From contig JAOAJH010000003.1 of assembly GCA_026414305.1 (NCBI GenBank), positions 1 through 64,000 of the forward strand: a stretch of 64,000 nucleotides of DNA, read 5' to 3'. Each line of letters starts with the position of its first letter. Position 1 is the first letter of the stretch. Positions 8,926 through 17,502 of this stretch are shown piece after piece. A program made the position numbers and the translations under genes. The notes under the pieces are model-generated. The model saw only the letters and a list, made by a program, of their open reading frames with translations. It did not search any database and was not told where the DNA came from. Origin of the DNA: Candidatus Aenigmatarchaeota archaeon (GTDB lineage Archaea > Aenigmatarchaeota > Aenigmatarchaeia > CG10238-14).

Positions 8926-11384
8926 CCGACAGATCCCTCCATTTCAAGCTCTATCAGCCTATTTAATTCAACAGCAAATTCTAATGGTAATTCTTTTGCA
9001 ACAGGTTCAACAAAACCGCGGACAATTAATGCGTTTGCTTCTGCTTCGCTCAAGCCACGAGACATTAAATAGAAAAGCTGCTCTTCGCCAACTTTGCCAA
9101 CAGTTGCTTCATGTGTTATTGTTGCTTTTTCATTTATCTCCATGTAAGGAATAGTATCAGATGCTGATTTTTCGTCTAATATCAAAGCATCGCATCTCAC
9201 ATTTGACTTTGTGTGTTTTGCCCTTTTAGCAACTTTTACCAATCCCCTGTAGATTGTTCGTCCACCATCCTTGCTTATTGATTTTGAAGTTATCAAAGAG
9301 CTTGTGTTAGACGCTAAATGCACGACTTTGCCACCAGCATCCTGCTTTTGTCCTTTGCCTGCAAATGCTATTGATAAAATCTCGCCTCTTGCTCCTTCAC
9401 CTAGCATGAATATAGAAGGATATTTCATTGTTACCTTGCTGCCCAAGTTGCAGTCAACCCATTCAACAGTGGCGTTTTGATGTGCAAAAGCCCTTTTGGT
9501 GACAAGATTGTAGACATTGCTTGACCAGTTTTGAATTGTTGTATATCTTACTCTTGAACCTGGCAATGCTATTATCTCAACAACAGCTGCATGCAAGGAG
9601 TCAGAATTGTATACAGGTGCGGTGCAATTATGTACCGCAAAACCTTTAACAAGATATGTGTTTGGTTCATTTAAAACTTCAAAATTATATACATTGCCAT
9701 TATAAAATTTTTTATTTATTTTTTGTATTGGAACCAAAAAATATCCGTCTTTCTTTTTTACTTTGTTGAATTTTTTATTCAAAGCATGATATATAATATA
9801 TCTTTTTTTATGATATATTTCTCTGCCATCCTTTATTTTTTCTTTAAATGCTTCTCTTATATTGATAGATGCATATATACCTTGTCTTGACAACAATTGT
9901 TGTAGTTGATATGCTAATATTTTACTTGTGGTGCACGCTCGTATTTTTATTGATTTTTTCATAGATATACTGCCATCACCTGAGTAATAAGTCTTTAAAA
10001 GATTCATCTGTCTTTCAGGTGGAAGCATCATTATACTTTCATGAATCATTTTTTGATCTGAATGTTTGCCACAATATTTTTCACACAAACTAGCAAGCTC
10101 TGAAGAATATACGTAAACATTTATACTATGTTTTTTTTCTATTTTTACTTCACCTGCCTTTTTACCTATTAGTTTTCTTATAAGTGCTTTAAGATGATTT
10201 ATTTTTTCAATTTCTTTTAAATTAAATGAAAACACAACAGTGTCACATTTATTAGTTTCTGTTACAAAACCCTCAGATAGATAGTAACCTAAAAGTTCCA
10301 GCAATTCGTCGCTTATGCTTTCATCTTCTTTAACTACTTTTGATATTGGAAATATCAAGAAATCCCCTTTTTCTAACTTGCCTGCTTCAACAAATTCAGG
10401 TTTTGCATCAAGTAATTTCTTGTTATCAACATCATCCAAATTTCTATTTTTTCTTTTTATTCTTCTTACTTTAGATCTTTTTATAACTAGAACAGGGTGT
10501 TCTGGTGTAAGATAAAATCTATTACTAACTGATATAGGTATGATTTCTATTAATTCGCCTTTGTAGTGCCTTACCATTGTCTTTTTTACTAGTGTTTCTT
10601 CACCATTGCTATTTAAAACCTTCTGACCTTCTTTCACATCATTTATTTCGATCAGATTATTCGAAGTTAAAACCTCTTCACCTAAAGGAAGGCAACCTTC
10701 GATGTAATGCACAAAACTGCCTTCATCAGCTATTATCAATGTCCTCTCAAATTGACCCATGTTAGCAGCGTTTATTCTAAAATATGCTTGCAAAGGCATT
10801 TTGACATGAACATTTTTTGGCACATAAATGAAGCTGCCACCTGACCAAACAGCACTGTTTAAGGCTGCGAATTTGTTGTCATTTGGTGGAACTACTGTAC
10901 CAAAATATTTTTTGACTATGTCAGGATATTCTCTTACACCAGAATCCATGTCCAAAAATATGACGCCTTGTTTTGCAAGATCCTTTCGGATGTTATGATA
11001 AACAACTTCACTTTCATATTGGGCTCCTACTCCTGCTAGAAATTGCCTCTCAGCTTCAGGTATGCCAAGTTTTTCAAATGTTTTTAATATATCTGCAGGA
11101 AGCTCTTGCCAGCTTTTCACTTTTTGCTGTGTTGGCTTTACATAATAATGTATTGAATTAAAGTCTATTCCAGACAAATCTGGACCCCATGTTGGCATTT
11201 TTTTCTGTTTGAAGATTTCAAATGATTTTAGCCTAAACTGCCTCATCCATTGCGGCTCTTGTTTCATTTCAGAAATTTTTTCAACTATCTCATTTGTCAA
11301 GCCTTTTTCAGACTTGAATACATAATCTTCTGCTGATTTAAAGCCGTATTTTATGGCATAATCTACATTTATGTCAAGATTCAT
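8922..11384 (-). CDS. sufB: Fe-S cluster assembly protein SufB, interrupted by an intein
   Basis: Core scaffold of the SufBCD Fe-S assembly complex. The 820-residue precursor consists of a 230-residue N-terminal host part, a 356-residue intein and a 234-residue C-terminal host part. The spliced protein would be 464 residues, normal for SufB. The host halves join at HYIEG and CTAPVYNSDSLH. The C-terminal half has the conserved SKDGGRTIYRGLV and ITHEATVGKVGEEQLFYLMS blocks. It is the first gene of the suf operon. No sufC ATPase gene lies upstream or elsewhere in the window. The gene appears leaderless behind a TATA box, with a palindrome over the expected start of transcription. Confidence 0.95.
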   Translation of the reverse strand: MNLDINVDYAIKYGFKSAEDYVFKSEKGLTNEIVEKISEMKQEPQWMRQFRLKSFEIFKQKKMPTWGPDLSGIDFNSIHYYVKPTQQKVKSWQELPADILKTFEKLGIPEAERQFLAGVGAQYESEVVYHNIRKDLAKQGVIFLDMDSGVREYPDIVKKYFGTVVPPNDNKFAALNSAVWSGGSFIYVPKNVHVKMPLQAYFRINAANMGQFERTLIIADEGSFVHYIEGCLPLGEEVLTSNNLIEINDVKEGQKVLNSNGEETLVKKTMVRHYKGELIEIIPISVSNRFYLTPEHPVLVIKRSKVRRIKRKNRNLDDVDNKKLLDAKPEFVEAGKLEKGDFLIFPISKVVKEDESISDELLELLGYYLSEGFVTETNKCDTVVFSFNLKEIEKINHLKALIRKLIGKKAGEVKIEKKHSINVYVYSSELASLCEKYCGKHSDQKMIHESIMMLPPERQMNLLKTYYSGDGSISMKKSIKIRACTTSKILAYQLQQLLSRQGIYASINIREAFKEKIKDGREIYHKKRYIIYHALNKKFNKVKKKDGYFLVPIQKINKKFYNGNVYNFEVLNEPNTYLVKGFAVHNCTAPVYNSDSLHAAVVEIIALPGSRVRYTTIQNWSSNVYNLVTKRAFAHQNATVEWVDCNLGSKVTMKYPSIFMLGEGARGEILSIAFAGKGQKQDAGGKVVHLASNTSSLITSKSISKDGGRTIYRGLVKVAKRAKHTKSNVRCDALILDEKSASDTIPYMEINEKATITHEATVGKVGEEQLFYLMSRGLSEAEANALIVRGFVEPVAKELPLEFAVELNRLIELEMEGSVG
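9627..10694 (-). other. Intein with LAGLIDADG homing endonuclease inside SufB
   Basis: Residues 231-586 of the SufB precursor. It starts with Cys (CLPLGEEVL, block A), has a block B TPEH motif with the splicing His, and ends with FAVHN before Cys+1 (blocks F and G), so all splicing residues are present. The middle carries two dodecapeptide LAGLIDADG motifs, LLELLGYYLSEG and LLKTYYSGDG, each with its acidic residue, so the homing endonuclease looks intact. The frame is uninterrupted. SufB inteins at this conserved site are known from other organisms. Confidence 0.93.
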
Positions 11385-11389
11385 AATAA

Positions 11390-11413
11390 TATAACAGCGT
11401 TATAATATTTAAA
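11390..11413 (-). promoter_or_regulatory. suf operon promoter with TATAAC-N3-GTTATA operator
   Basis: On the minus strand a TTTAAATA TATA box (11413-11406) is followed by the palindrome TATAACGCTGTTATA (11404-11390, six-base arms, three-base centre), six bases before the sufB ATG. Normal TATA-to-start spacing puts transcription at or next to the ATG, so the palindrome lies between TATA box and start, a repressor-type position. The same palindrome occurs in the peroxiredoxin promoter at 22706-22720. Confidence 0.6.
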
Positions 11414-11493
11414 ATTTGAGATAGTTATTTATAGACTGAAGTATATAAATATTTTTAAATAATAAAATTTTATTACTACTAAAAGGTGATTAT

Positions 11494-12375
11494 GTGGGGT
11501 TTGAAATTGTTCATAAAATTTATGAAAATGGTCATAATAGAATGGGATTAACTGAAGCTTTAAAAGAGTCGGGTTTATATGGAGCTATTATATTGGATAA
11601 TGGACATCATGGTTATGGATATGTTAATGGTGAAATAAAAGATTTTGCTTCTGAAGAGATTCCATACAGAGAAATTATAGTTTCTGTTATCAAAAAAGAT
11701 AATGTACAGGATAATGGTAAAGGAGATAATGTTATTAAAATAGAAATAAACGACGGTTGTAAGATCATAGAAGCAATACCTATAATTGGAGAACATGGGA
11801 TAGCCGCAATATTATATACAACCAAAGAGCAAACAGGTTCAAACGAAGATATATTAAGATCAGCTATAACGTCACTAAAGATATATGATGAATTTAGAAA
11901 TAGTAAAGAAAGAGATCCAAAATTCGGTATATATAATAAAAATTATGTAATGGAATCAAAACACTCAAACCCATATGGTTTGTTGATGTTAGATTTAGAT
12001 AAATTCAAGTCAATAAACGATACATATGGACATGAAGCAGGTGACGAAGTATTAAAAGCCTTTGTTGAAATGATTAACGGTATTCTTCCTGAAGGTGCAA
12101 TTCTTGCTAGATATGGCGGTGAAGAATTTACAGTAGTTGTGGAAAATGCAAGCACCGATAAATTGTATGAATTAGCTAATAGAATTAATATAATCATGAG
12201 AAATTTGACTGTTCGATATAAAGACGAAGAAATCAAAGTAACAGTAAGCATAGGTGGAGGTGTATATAGCCCCAATACATCAATTAAAGATGCATTAGAA
12301 GACGCAGACAAGAGATTGTATGAATCAAAAAATGGTGGAAGGGATAGAGCCACAATAAATAGAACAATTATATAA
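11494..12375 (+). CDS. GGDEF-domain protein, predicted diguanylate cyclase
   Basis: Residues about 145-290 form a complete GGDEF domain. The signature is GGEEF (208-212), metal-binding Asp are in LMLDLDKFKSIND, and the C-terminal part has VSIGGGVYSP and ADKRLYESKNGGRD. These features predict synthesis of cyclic di-GMP from two GTP. The RxxD inhibitory site expected a few residues before the signature is absent. The N-terminal 140 residues look like a small sensor domain (possibly GAF-like) without membrane segments. GTG 11494 was chosen because AAAGGTGAT lies three bases upstream; the overlapping ATG at 11492 is in another frame that soon stops. It is transcribed divergently from suf. Confidence 0.85.
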   Translation: MGFEIVHKIYENGHNRMGLTEALKESGLYGAIILDNGHHGYGYVNGEIKDFASEEIPYREIIVSVIKKDNVQDNGKGDNVIKIEINDGCKIIEAIPIIGEHGIAAILYTTKEQTGSNEDILRSAITSLKIYDEFRNSKERDPKFGIYNKNYVMESKHSNPYGLLMLDLDKFKSINDTYGHEAGDEVLKAFVEMINGILPEGAILARYGGEEFTVVVENASTDKLYELANRINIIMRNLTVRYKDEEIKVTVSIGGGVYSPNTSIKDALEDADKRLYESKNGGRDRATINRTII

Positions 12376-12417
12376 ACAAAACATTTATAAATAAAAAATA
12401 CATCAATAATTAACGGA

Positions 12418-12427
12418 TTTAAATATC
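12418..12427 (+). promoter_or_regulatory. Probable TATA box of the 16S rRNA transcription unit
   Basis: TTTAAATATC lies about 155 bp before the mature 16S 5' end and upstream of the processing helix, preceded by a purine-containing BRE-like stretch (ACGGA). Placement is by motif only. Confidence 0.45.
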
Positions 12428-12502
12428 TTTTCGTATATTTAATATCTTGATGCAGAGCCTTAGATTTTAAGGTTCGAAGCGCTTATTGTGATGATCTTTC
12501 AT

Positions 12503-12539
12503 CATAAAATGAAGCCCTAATTGGTGAAATTTGTCAGTA
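12503..12539 (+). other. 5' arm of the pre-16S processing helix (BHB motif)
   Basis: This arm pairs with 14785-14820. In order the stem has CATAAAA/TTTTATG, AAGCCCTAATT/AATTAGGGCTT, a four-pair helix GGTG/CACC flanked by a three-base bulge on each strand (AAG at 14799-14801, AAA at 12527-12529), then TTTGTCAGTA/TACTGACAAA. This is a canonical bulge-helix-bulge, the substrate of the archaeal splicing endonuclease. Confidence 0.88.
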
Positions 12540-13516
12540 GAAACAAGGTGTGTAAAACCCAAACAACCTTGCCAATTCCGGTTGATCCTGCCGGAGGATA
12601 CTGCTATTCGGATCCGACTAAGCCATGCGAGTCGAGAGGGGTAAGCCCTCGGCGAACTGCTCAGTAATATGTAGCTAACCTACCCTTAGGACGGGGATAA
12701 CCTCGGGAAATGTTAGTCGTGTCAAAAGGTCGAAATCCTTTAAGATTTTCAACAATTCGAAAATTGTTTTTGAAAATATATGACTAACACCCGAAACTGA
12801 GTTCAATACCCGATAGGAATTTAGCTCTGGAATGACTAAATTCCCAAAGCTACGGCGCCTAAGGATGGGGCTACATCTCATCAGCCTGTTGGGGGTGTAA
12901 CGAACCCTCAAAGCTATAACGGGTACGGGCCGTGAGAGCGGAAGCCCGGAGATGGATTCTGAGACATGAATCCAGGTCCTACGGGACGCAGCAGGCGCGA
13001 AACCTTCGCAATGTGCTAACGCACGACGAGGGGATCCGAAGTGCTACAGCACTGCTGTAGCTTTTGTCGAGTCCAAACAGCTCGGCGAATAAGGGGTGGG
13101 TAAGACAGGTGCCAGCCGCCGCGGTAATACCTGCGCCCCAAGTGGTATCCAGTATTATTGGGCCTAAAGCGTCCGTAGCCGGTCTGACAAGTCTTCGGTG
13201 AAATTCACTAGTAGACTAGTGAGCTTGTCGGAGATACTGTCAGACTTGGGACCGGGAGAGGGTAGGGGTACTCCTAGGGGAGGGGTAAAATCCTATAATC
13301 CTAGGGGGACCACCGGTGGCGAAGGCGCCTACCTAGAACGGTTCCGACGGTGAGGAACGAAAGCTAGGGGAGCGATCGGGATTAGATACCCCGGTAGTCC
13401 TAGCCGTAAACGATGCCCGCTTGGTGTTGCAATCTTCTCGTGAGATTGCAGTGCCGGAATGTAGATGTTAAGCGGGCCGCCTGGGGAGTACGGCCGCAAG
13501 GTTGAAACTTAAGGGA

Positions 13517-14171
13517 AAGAAAGTATAACCCAAAAACACACTTAATTTTGTTAAAACATATAAAATACATGAAGATAAATGAAGAGATAGCATATCTTTT
13601 AGGAGCGTTAAGAGATGCCACAATAGATGTTAGAAAAAGAAAAAACTATGAAATAAAAATATCGCAAAAAAATAAAGAATGGCTAGAATTAATTCAAGAG
13701 ATTTTCAAGAAAAATTTTGAAAAGGATGGTAAATATCGAAATACAAAGAAAACACATGGATTCTAAGAATAAATAGTAAAAAAATAATAAAAGAAATCAT
13801 CAAAATATCAGAGATTATAATACCACAAGATAAATGGAATACACCTTCGATTATCAAAAAATCTTCAGTAAAAATGCAAAAAGCATATGTAAGAGGATTT
13901 TATGATGCAGAAGGTGGTTTACCTAGAAACCCACAAAATAAACAAAAATACATTAGCCTGAGTCAAAAAAACAAGGAATCTTTAGAATTTGTAAGAAATT
14001 TTATTTTAAAATTAGGAATGAATCCAACAAATATAACATTTTGTGGAAATGTTTGGGAATTTAGAATAACAAGAAAAAATGATATAGTTAATTTTATTGA
14101 AAAAATTGGTAGTTGGCATCCAGAAAAACGCAAAAAACTAGGGTTGTTAAAAACGGTTATACTTTCCCCGA
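13517..14171 (+). other. Archaeal rRNA intron in 16S rRNA (about E. coli position 918/919)
   Basis: The expected sequence AAACTTAARGGAATTGGCGG is split after AAACTTAAGGG and resumes as AATTGGCGGGGG. The ends pair: GAAAGTATAACC with GGTTATACTTTC, then GGG/CCC flanked by three-base bulges AAA and GAA, a BHB-like splice site. Boundaries are uncertain by about one base because of repeated A residues. The intron contains a broken homing endonuclease gene. Confidence 0.9.
13569..14170 (+). pseudogene. Frameshifted LAGLIDADG homing endonuclease in the 16S intron
   Basis: Two reading frames together make one LAGLIDADG endonuclease. The first, from ATG 13569, carries the first motif (AYLLGALRDATID) and stops at 13766. 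The second is open in another frame; from about 13758 it reads WILRINSKKIIKEIIK and later carries the second motif (AYVRGFYDAEGGL). The frames differ by one missing base (or two extra) near 13755, in A-rich DNA. The second frame has no stop inside the intron and runs into the 3' exon, ending at 14257. It is either inactivated or affected by a sequencing error. Confidence 0.8.
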
Positions 14172-14784
14172 ATTGGCGGGGGAGCACACAAGGGGTGGAG
14201 GCTGCGGTTCAATTGGATCCAACGCCGGAAATCTTACGGGGATCGACAGCAGAATGAAGGTCAGTCTAAAGGGCTTACCTGACAAGCTGAGAGGTATTGC
14301 ATGGCCATCGTCAGTTCGTACCGTGAGGCGTGCGGTTAAGTCCGTTAACGAACGAGACCGATGTCCTATGTTGCTACTTCGCAAGAAGGCACTCATAGGA
14401 GACCGCTGGTGATAAACCAGAGGAAGGAATCGGCGACGGTAGGTCAGTATGGTCCGAATTTCCCCGGCTACACGCGGCCTACAATGCTTGAGACAATGGG
14501 ATGCAACCCCGAGAGGGGAAGCCAAACCCCTAAACTCAAGCCTAGTACGGATCGAGGGTTGTAACTCACCCTCGTGAAGCTGGAATCCCTAGTAAACGAA
14601 CGTCACTATCGTTCGTTGAATCCGTCCCCGCTCCTTGCACACACCGCCCGTCAAGCCATCCGAGTGGATCTCAAACGAGGCCTTGCCCTAGTGGCCTGGT
14701 CGAGTTTGGTTTCTACAAGGGGGGCTAAGTCGCAACAAGGTAGCCGTACGGGAACGTGCGGCTGGATCACCTCCTTTTATATTT

Positions 14785-14820
14785 TACTGACAAACACCAA
14801 GAATTAGGGCTTGTTTTATG
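14785..14820 (+). other. 3' arm of the pre-16S processing helix (BHB motif)
   Basis: Pairs with 12503-12539 as described for the 5' arm. It begins ten bases after the mature 16S 3' end and is followed by an AT-rich spacer and tRNA-Ala. Confidence 0.88.
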
Positions 14821-14903
14821 ATTTTATCGAATTTTTATATTCCTTAAGCGAGATTTGAGAAAAATATATTAATATTCCTTTTAATTATTGTTAATGATTT
14901 AGT

Positions 14904-14976
14904 GGGCCGGTAGATCAATGGCTAGATCGCTTGCCCTGCAAGCAAGAGGCTCTGGGTTCAAGTCCCAGCCGGTCCA
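14904..14976 (+). tRNA. tRNA-Ala (TGC)
   Basis: Complete cloverleaf with acceptor stem GGGCCGG/CCGGTCC and discriminator A. It includes the alanine identity pair G3:U70. The anticodon arm is CTTGC-CCTGCAA-GCAAG with anticodon TGC, and the T arm has GGTTCAAGTCC. No intron, and CCA is not encoded. tRNA-Ala behind 16S is the usual archaeal arrangement, but here the following gene is protein coding instead of 23S. Confidence 0.97.
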
Positions 14977-15010
14977 TAAACTTAAATAGATTAAATTTAT
15001 TTAGAAATTC

Positions 15011-15922
15011 ATGACAGTTGAAACTAGAACTATTACTGGTTTCCGTGTTGCTCCTCAATCAAACCAACAAGTTGATTTTTCTCCGTCGAACCCAAAAAAT
15101 TATGGAATTTTAGAAGAAGTGGATGTTTTAGAAAATGAAATTCCAGAATTAAAAGGAGAGGAACTAAAAGTTGCTACAATGAGATTATTGAAAAGTATCT
15201 TATCTTATACAAGAAAATTATTTCCTGAAGCTGAAGAAGTAGTTCAAAATTGGGGTAATTTCATAATACCTTATCTGTATGGTGATAAAACTACCTGTAT
15301 CAAATTAGAAAATCAAAAATCATTAAAATTAATTTTGCATGGATATCCTACAACAATTTATTATTCAGAGAATGTTGTCATTCGAGATGGTTGGCATATG
15401 ACAGATTTCGTTGTCACTGGATTCGATCTAGAAAAACTTTTTATATACAATAATGAACAAATTGAACAAACTCCTCCTAAATTGTCACCTCTTATATTAT
15501 CTAGGAGACCGGCCGATATAAGATTTCTTGAATGGTTTGCAAACAATCTTGTTTTAGAAATTAAGTTTGAGTACGAAGAAAGTTCATCTAAAAACCAAAC
15601 CCAATGTATTGTTCAGGGACTGTTTGCTTTTTATGAACTTCCAGAGATAGCAAGAAAAATTCCAGGTAGATTTATGAATGATTTTGTTAATCACGTATAT
15701 GAAACATTAGAAAAAACTCGTAAAACATCAGGAAATTATGAAACATTAAGAAATTTTGTTGGAAATATTGACAATTCAGAAATTGGGCTACTACAAAGAT
15801 TATGTATTTGTACTTGGCCATTAACAGTTAAAATTGTTCAAATGCATTATTTAGATATCTTGAGAGAATTAAATTATTACTCGAATAAAAAACTTGTTCT
15901 TAGCTTAAAAGGTTATTTTTAA
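15011..15922 (+). CDS. Hypothetical protein, 303 residues
   Basis: No family is recognised. The product is soluble with mixed alpha/beta character and no signal or membrane segment. The N-terminal 25 residues look flexible. A central stretch, ILHGYPTTIYYSENVVIRDG, is followed by LSRRPADIRFLEWFANNLV. The start is leaderless-like, ATG 35 bases after tRNA-Ala. The next gene, a HerA-like ATPase, begins 18 bases after its stop on the same strand, so the two may be co-transcribed. Confidence 0.65.
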   Translation: MTVETRTITGFRVAPQSNQQVDFSPSNPKNYGILEEVDVLENEIPELKGEELKVATMRLLKSILSYTRKLFPEAEEVVQNWGNFIIPYLYGDKTTCIKLENQKSLKLILHGYPTTIYYSENVVIRDGWHMTDFVVTGFDLEKLFIYNNEQIEQTPPKLSPLILSRRPADIRFLEWFANNLVLEIKFEYEESSSKNQTQCIVQGLFAFYELPEIARKIPGRFMNDFVNHVYETLEKTRKTSGNYETLRNFVGNIDNSEIGLLQRLCICTWPLTVKIVQMHYLDILRELNYYSNKKLVLSLKGYF

Positions 15923-15940
15923 CAAAAACTAATTTTAATT

Positions 15941-17221
15941 ATGCCAAACGAGATTGTAGTGGGTAGATTAAAGGAAGATTTTGAAAAATTCGGCTCAGAG
16001 GCTACAGCTTATTTAGGAAAGCACATTGTAGGCAAGGGTGATGAAGCTTATTTGGCTAACAAAATAATGATGGATCTATTAAGGCCACATTTAATACTGA
16101 TATGTGGCAAGAGAGGTACAGGCAAAAGCTATTTTGGTGGTGTTATAGCAGAAGAAATAGCAATGCTACCTGAAAAACACAGAAACAATTTGACAACAGT
16201 AATGATAGATACAATGGGAATATATTGGTCAATGAAACTACCAAATGAAGAGCAAGTCGTCCTTCTCGATCAATGGGGATTAAAACCAACTGGATTGAAA
16301 GATAGAGTAAAAGTGTATGTACCTTTTCAGCAGAAAAAAGACTATGAAGACGCTGGTATACCTGTTGATTTTGGAATTTCCGTTCCACCTCATATGTTCT
16401 CAGCAGAAGAGTGGTCTACTGCTTTTAATTTGCCTCAAACAAATCCCTTGGCAATTGGTCTGCAAAAAGCTGTTAATTCTTTGCAAAAAAGGGATGAAAA
16501 ATTTTCAATAGATGATTTAATTTACAGAATAAAAGATGATTCATCAATAGACACTCACACTAAATCAGCTTTGGAAAGCATGCTTACAGTAGCAAACAGT
16601 TGGGGTGTTTTTGGTGATGAAGGTGTCAAAACAGAAGAGATAATGAAGCCAGGAATGATAAATGTTTTTGATGTTTCTAGACTAAGATCAACAGAAGCAT
16701 GGTCTGTAAGGAACTTGCTTGTTGCATTGATAGCTAAAGATGTTTATTATAAAAGAGTCATGGCGAGAAAGCAAGAAGAGCTAGCAAGAGTGGGTGAGAT
16801 AAAGTTAAAACAAAGATTTCCAATGGTGTGGATGCTGATAGATGAAGCTCATAATTTTATTCCTGCAGATAAAGAAACAGTTTCAACTGCACCTTTGCTA
16901 ACAATTGTCAAGCAAGGCAGAGAGCCCGGCGTCAGTCTTGTGCCGATGACACAAATGCCAAACAAGATTCATCCAGAAGTTGTTTCACAAGCTGACATGA
17001 TCATATCCCATAGACTAACATCTAAAAATGATTTGGATGCCTTGCACGCAAGCATGCAAACTTATCTAATGGAGGATGTTTGGAAGTATATAGAAGGTTT
17101 GCCCAAATGGAGAGGAAGCTCGATAATACTTGACGACAATTCTGAAAGGATATTTCAAATGCAGACTCGACCTAGACTAACATGGCATGCTGGCGAGTCG
17201 GCTAGTGCTGTAAGCACCTAA
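15941..17221 (+). CDS. HerA-like P-loop ATPase (archaeal DUF87-type)
   Basis: An FtsK/HerA-superfamily ATPase expected to form a hexameric ring that moves DNA or protein. Walker A is GKRGTGKS (56-63); Walker B with its Glu is WMLIDEAHNF; KQGREPGVSLVPMTQMP is the HerA sensor-like segment. No N-terminal HAS-barrel is evident, and the N-terminus before the P-loop is short (about 50 residues), so it is closer to the stand-alone archaeal HerA-like group than to HerA of the NurA-Mre11-Rad50 end-resection set. None of those partners is adjacent. Substrate unknown. Confidence 0.85.
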   Translation: MPNEIVVGRLKEDFEKFGSEATAYLGKHIVGKGDEAYLANKIMMDLLRPHLILICGKRGTGKSYFGGVIAEEIAMLPEKHRNNLTTVMIDTMGIYWSMKLPNEEQVVLLDQWGLKPTGLKDRVKVYVPFQQKKDYEDAGIPVDFGISVPPHMFSAEEWSTAFNLPQTNPLAIGLQKAVNSLQKRDEKFSIDDLIYRIKDDSSIDTHTKSALESMLTVANSWGVFGDEGVKTEEIMKPGMINVFDVSRLRSTEAWSVRNLLVALIAKDVYYKRVMARKQEELARVGEIKLKQRFPMVWMLIDEAHNFIPADKETVSTAPLLTIVKQGREPGVSLVPMTQMPNKIHPEVVSQADMIISHRLTSKNDLDALHASMQTYLMEDVWKYIEGLPKWRGSSIILDDNSERIFQMQTRPRLTWHAGESASAVST

Positions 17222-17277
17222 AAGTAACGAAATTTTTAAATATTAGGATTTCTATTTAATATTAAAAAGTGGTGAAA

Positions 17278-17496
17278 ATGAGAAAACCAGAACCTGGATT
17301 GTACATGCCAAAAGACAAAATAAAATGCTTAAGGACAACTCCTCATCTACCTCAATTAATACCAGGCAAAGTATATAGAATACAAATTGTGCAAAAATCA
17401 AAAGGAGTTTACATGATAATGACAGACAACCAAAGGCCTTTTAAAATAAGCTCAAGCATAGTAGAAGACATGAATTTTTTCAAAAAAGTAAATTAA
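17278..17496 (+). CDS. Small hypothetical protein, 72 residues
   Basis: ATG 17278 is chosen because a GGTGA ribosome site lies just upstream; two in-frame GTGs precede it. The product is basic, with a central VYRIQIVQKSKGVYMIMTD segment that reads as two beta strands, suggesting a small beta-barrel. No family is recognised. It is convergent with the next small gene, whose stop is 6 bases away. Confidence 0.6.
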   Translation: MRKPEPGLYMPKDKIKCLRTTPHLPQLIPGKVYRIQIVQKSKGVYMIMTDNQRPFKISSSIVEDMNFFKKVN

Positions 17497-17502
17497 AAAA
17501 AA

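Larger units (their letters stand above)
12575..14775 (+). rRNA. rrs: 16S ribosomal RNA, interrupted by one intron
   Basis: Starts with the archaeal 5' end ATTCCGGTTGATCCTGCCGG and ends with GGATCACCTCC, which holds the anti-Shine-Dalgarno matching the GGTGAT sites used here. The 515 region (GTGCCAGCCGCCGCGGTAA), the 800 region (ATTAGATACCCCGGTAGTCC) and the 1400 region (CACACCGCCCGTCAAG) are all present. One intron of about 655 bases lies in the 910-920 region, so the mature RNA would be about 1.55 kb. The gene is followed by tRNA-Ala, but no 23S gene follows. Confidence 0.97.

Noticed and set aside
14113-14807. Several open frames on both strands in the 3' half of the 16S gene
   Set aside because: They lie within recognisable 16S sequence and are chance frames.
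14977-15010. Start of a 23S rRNA gene after tRNA-Ala
   Set aside because: Only 34 AT-rich bases precede a coding gene, and no 23S sequence is seen downstream.
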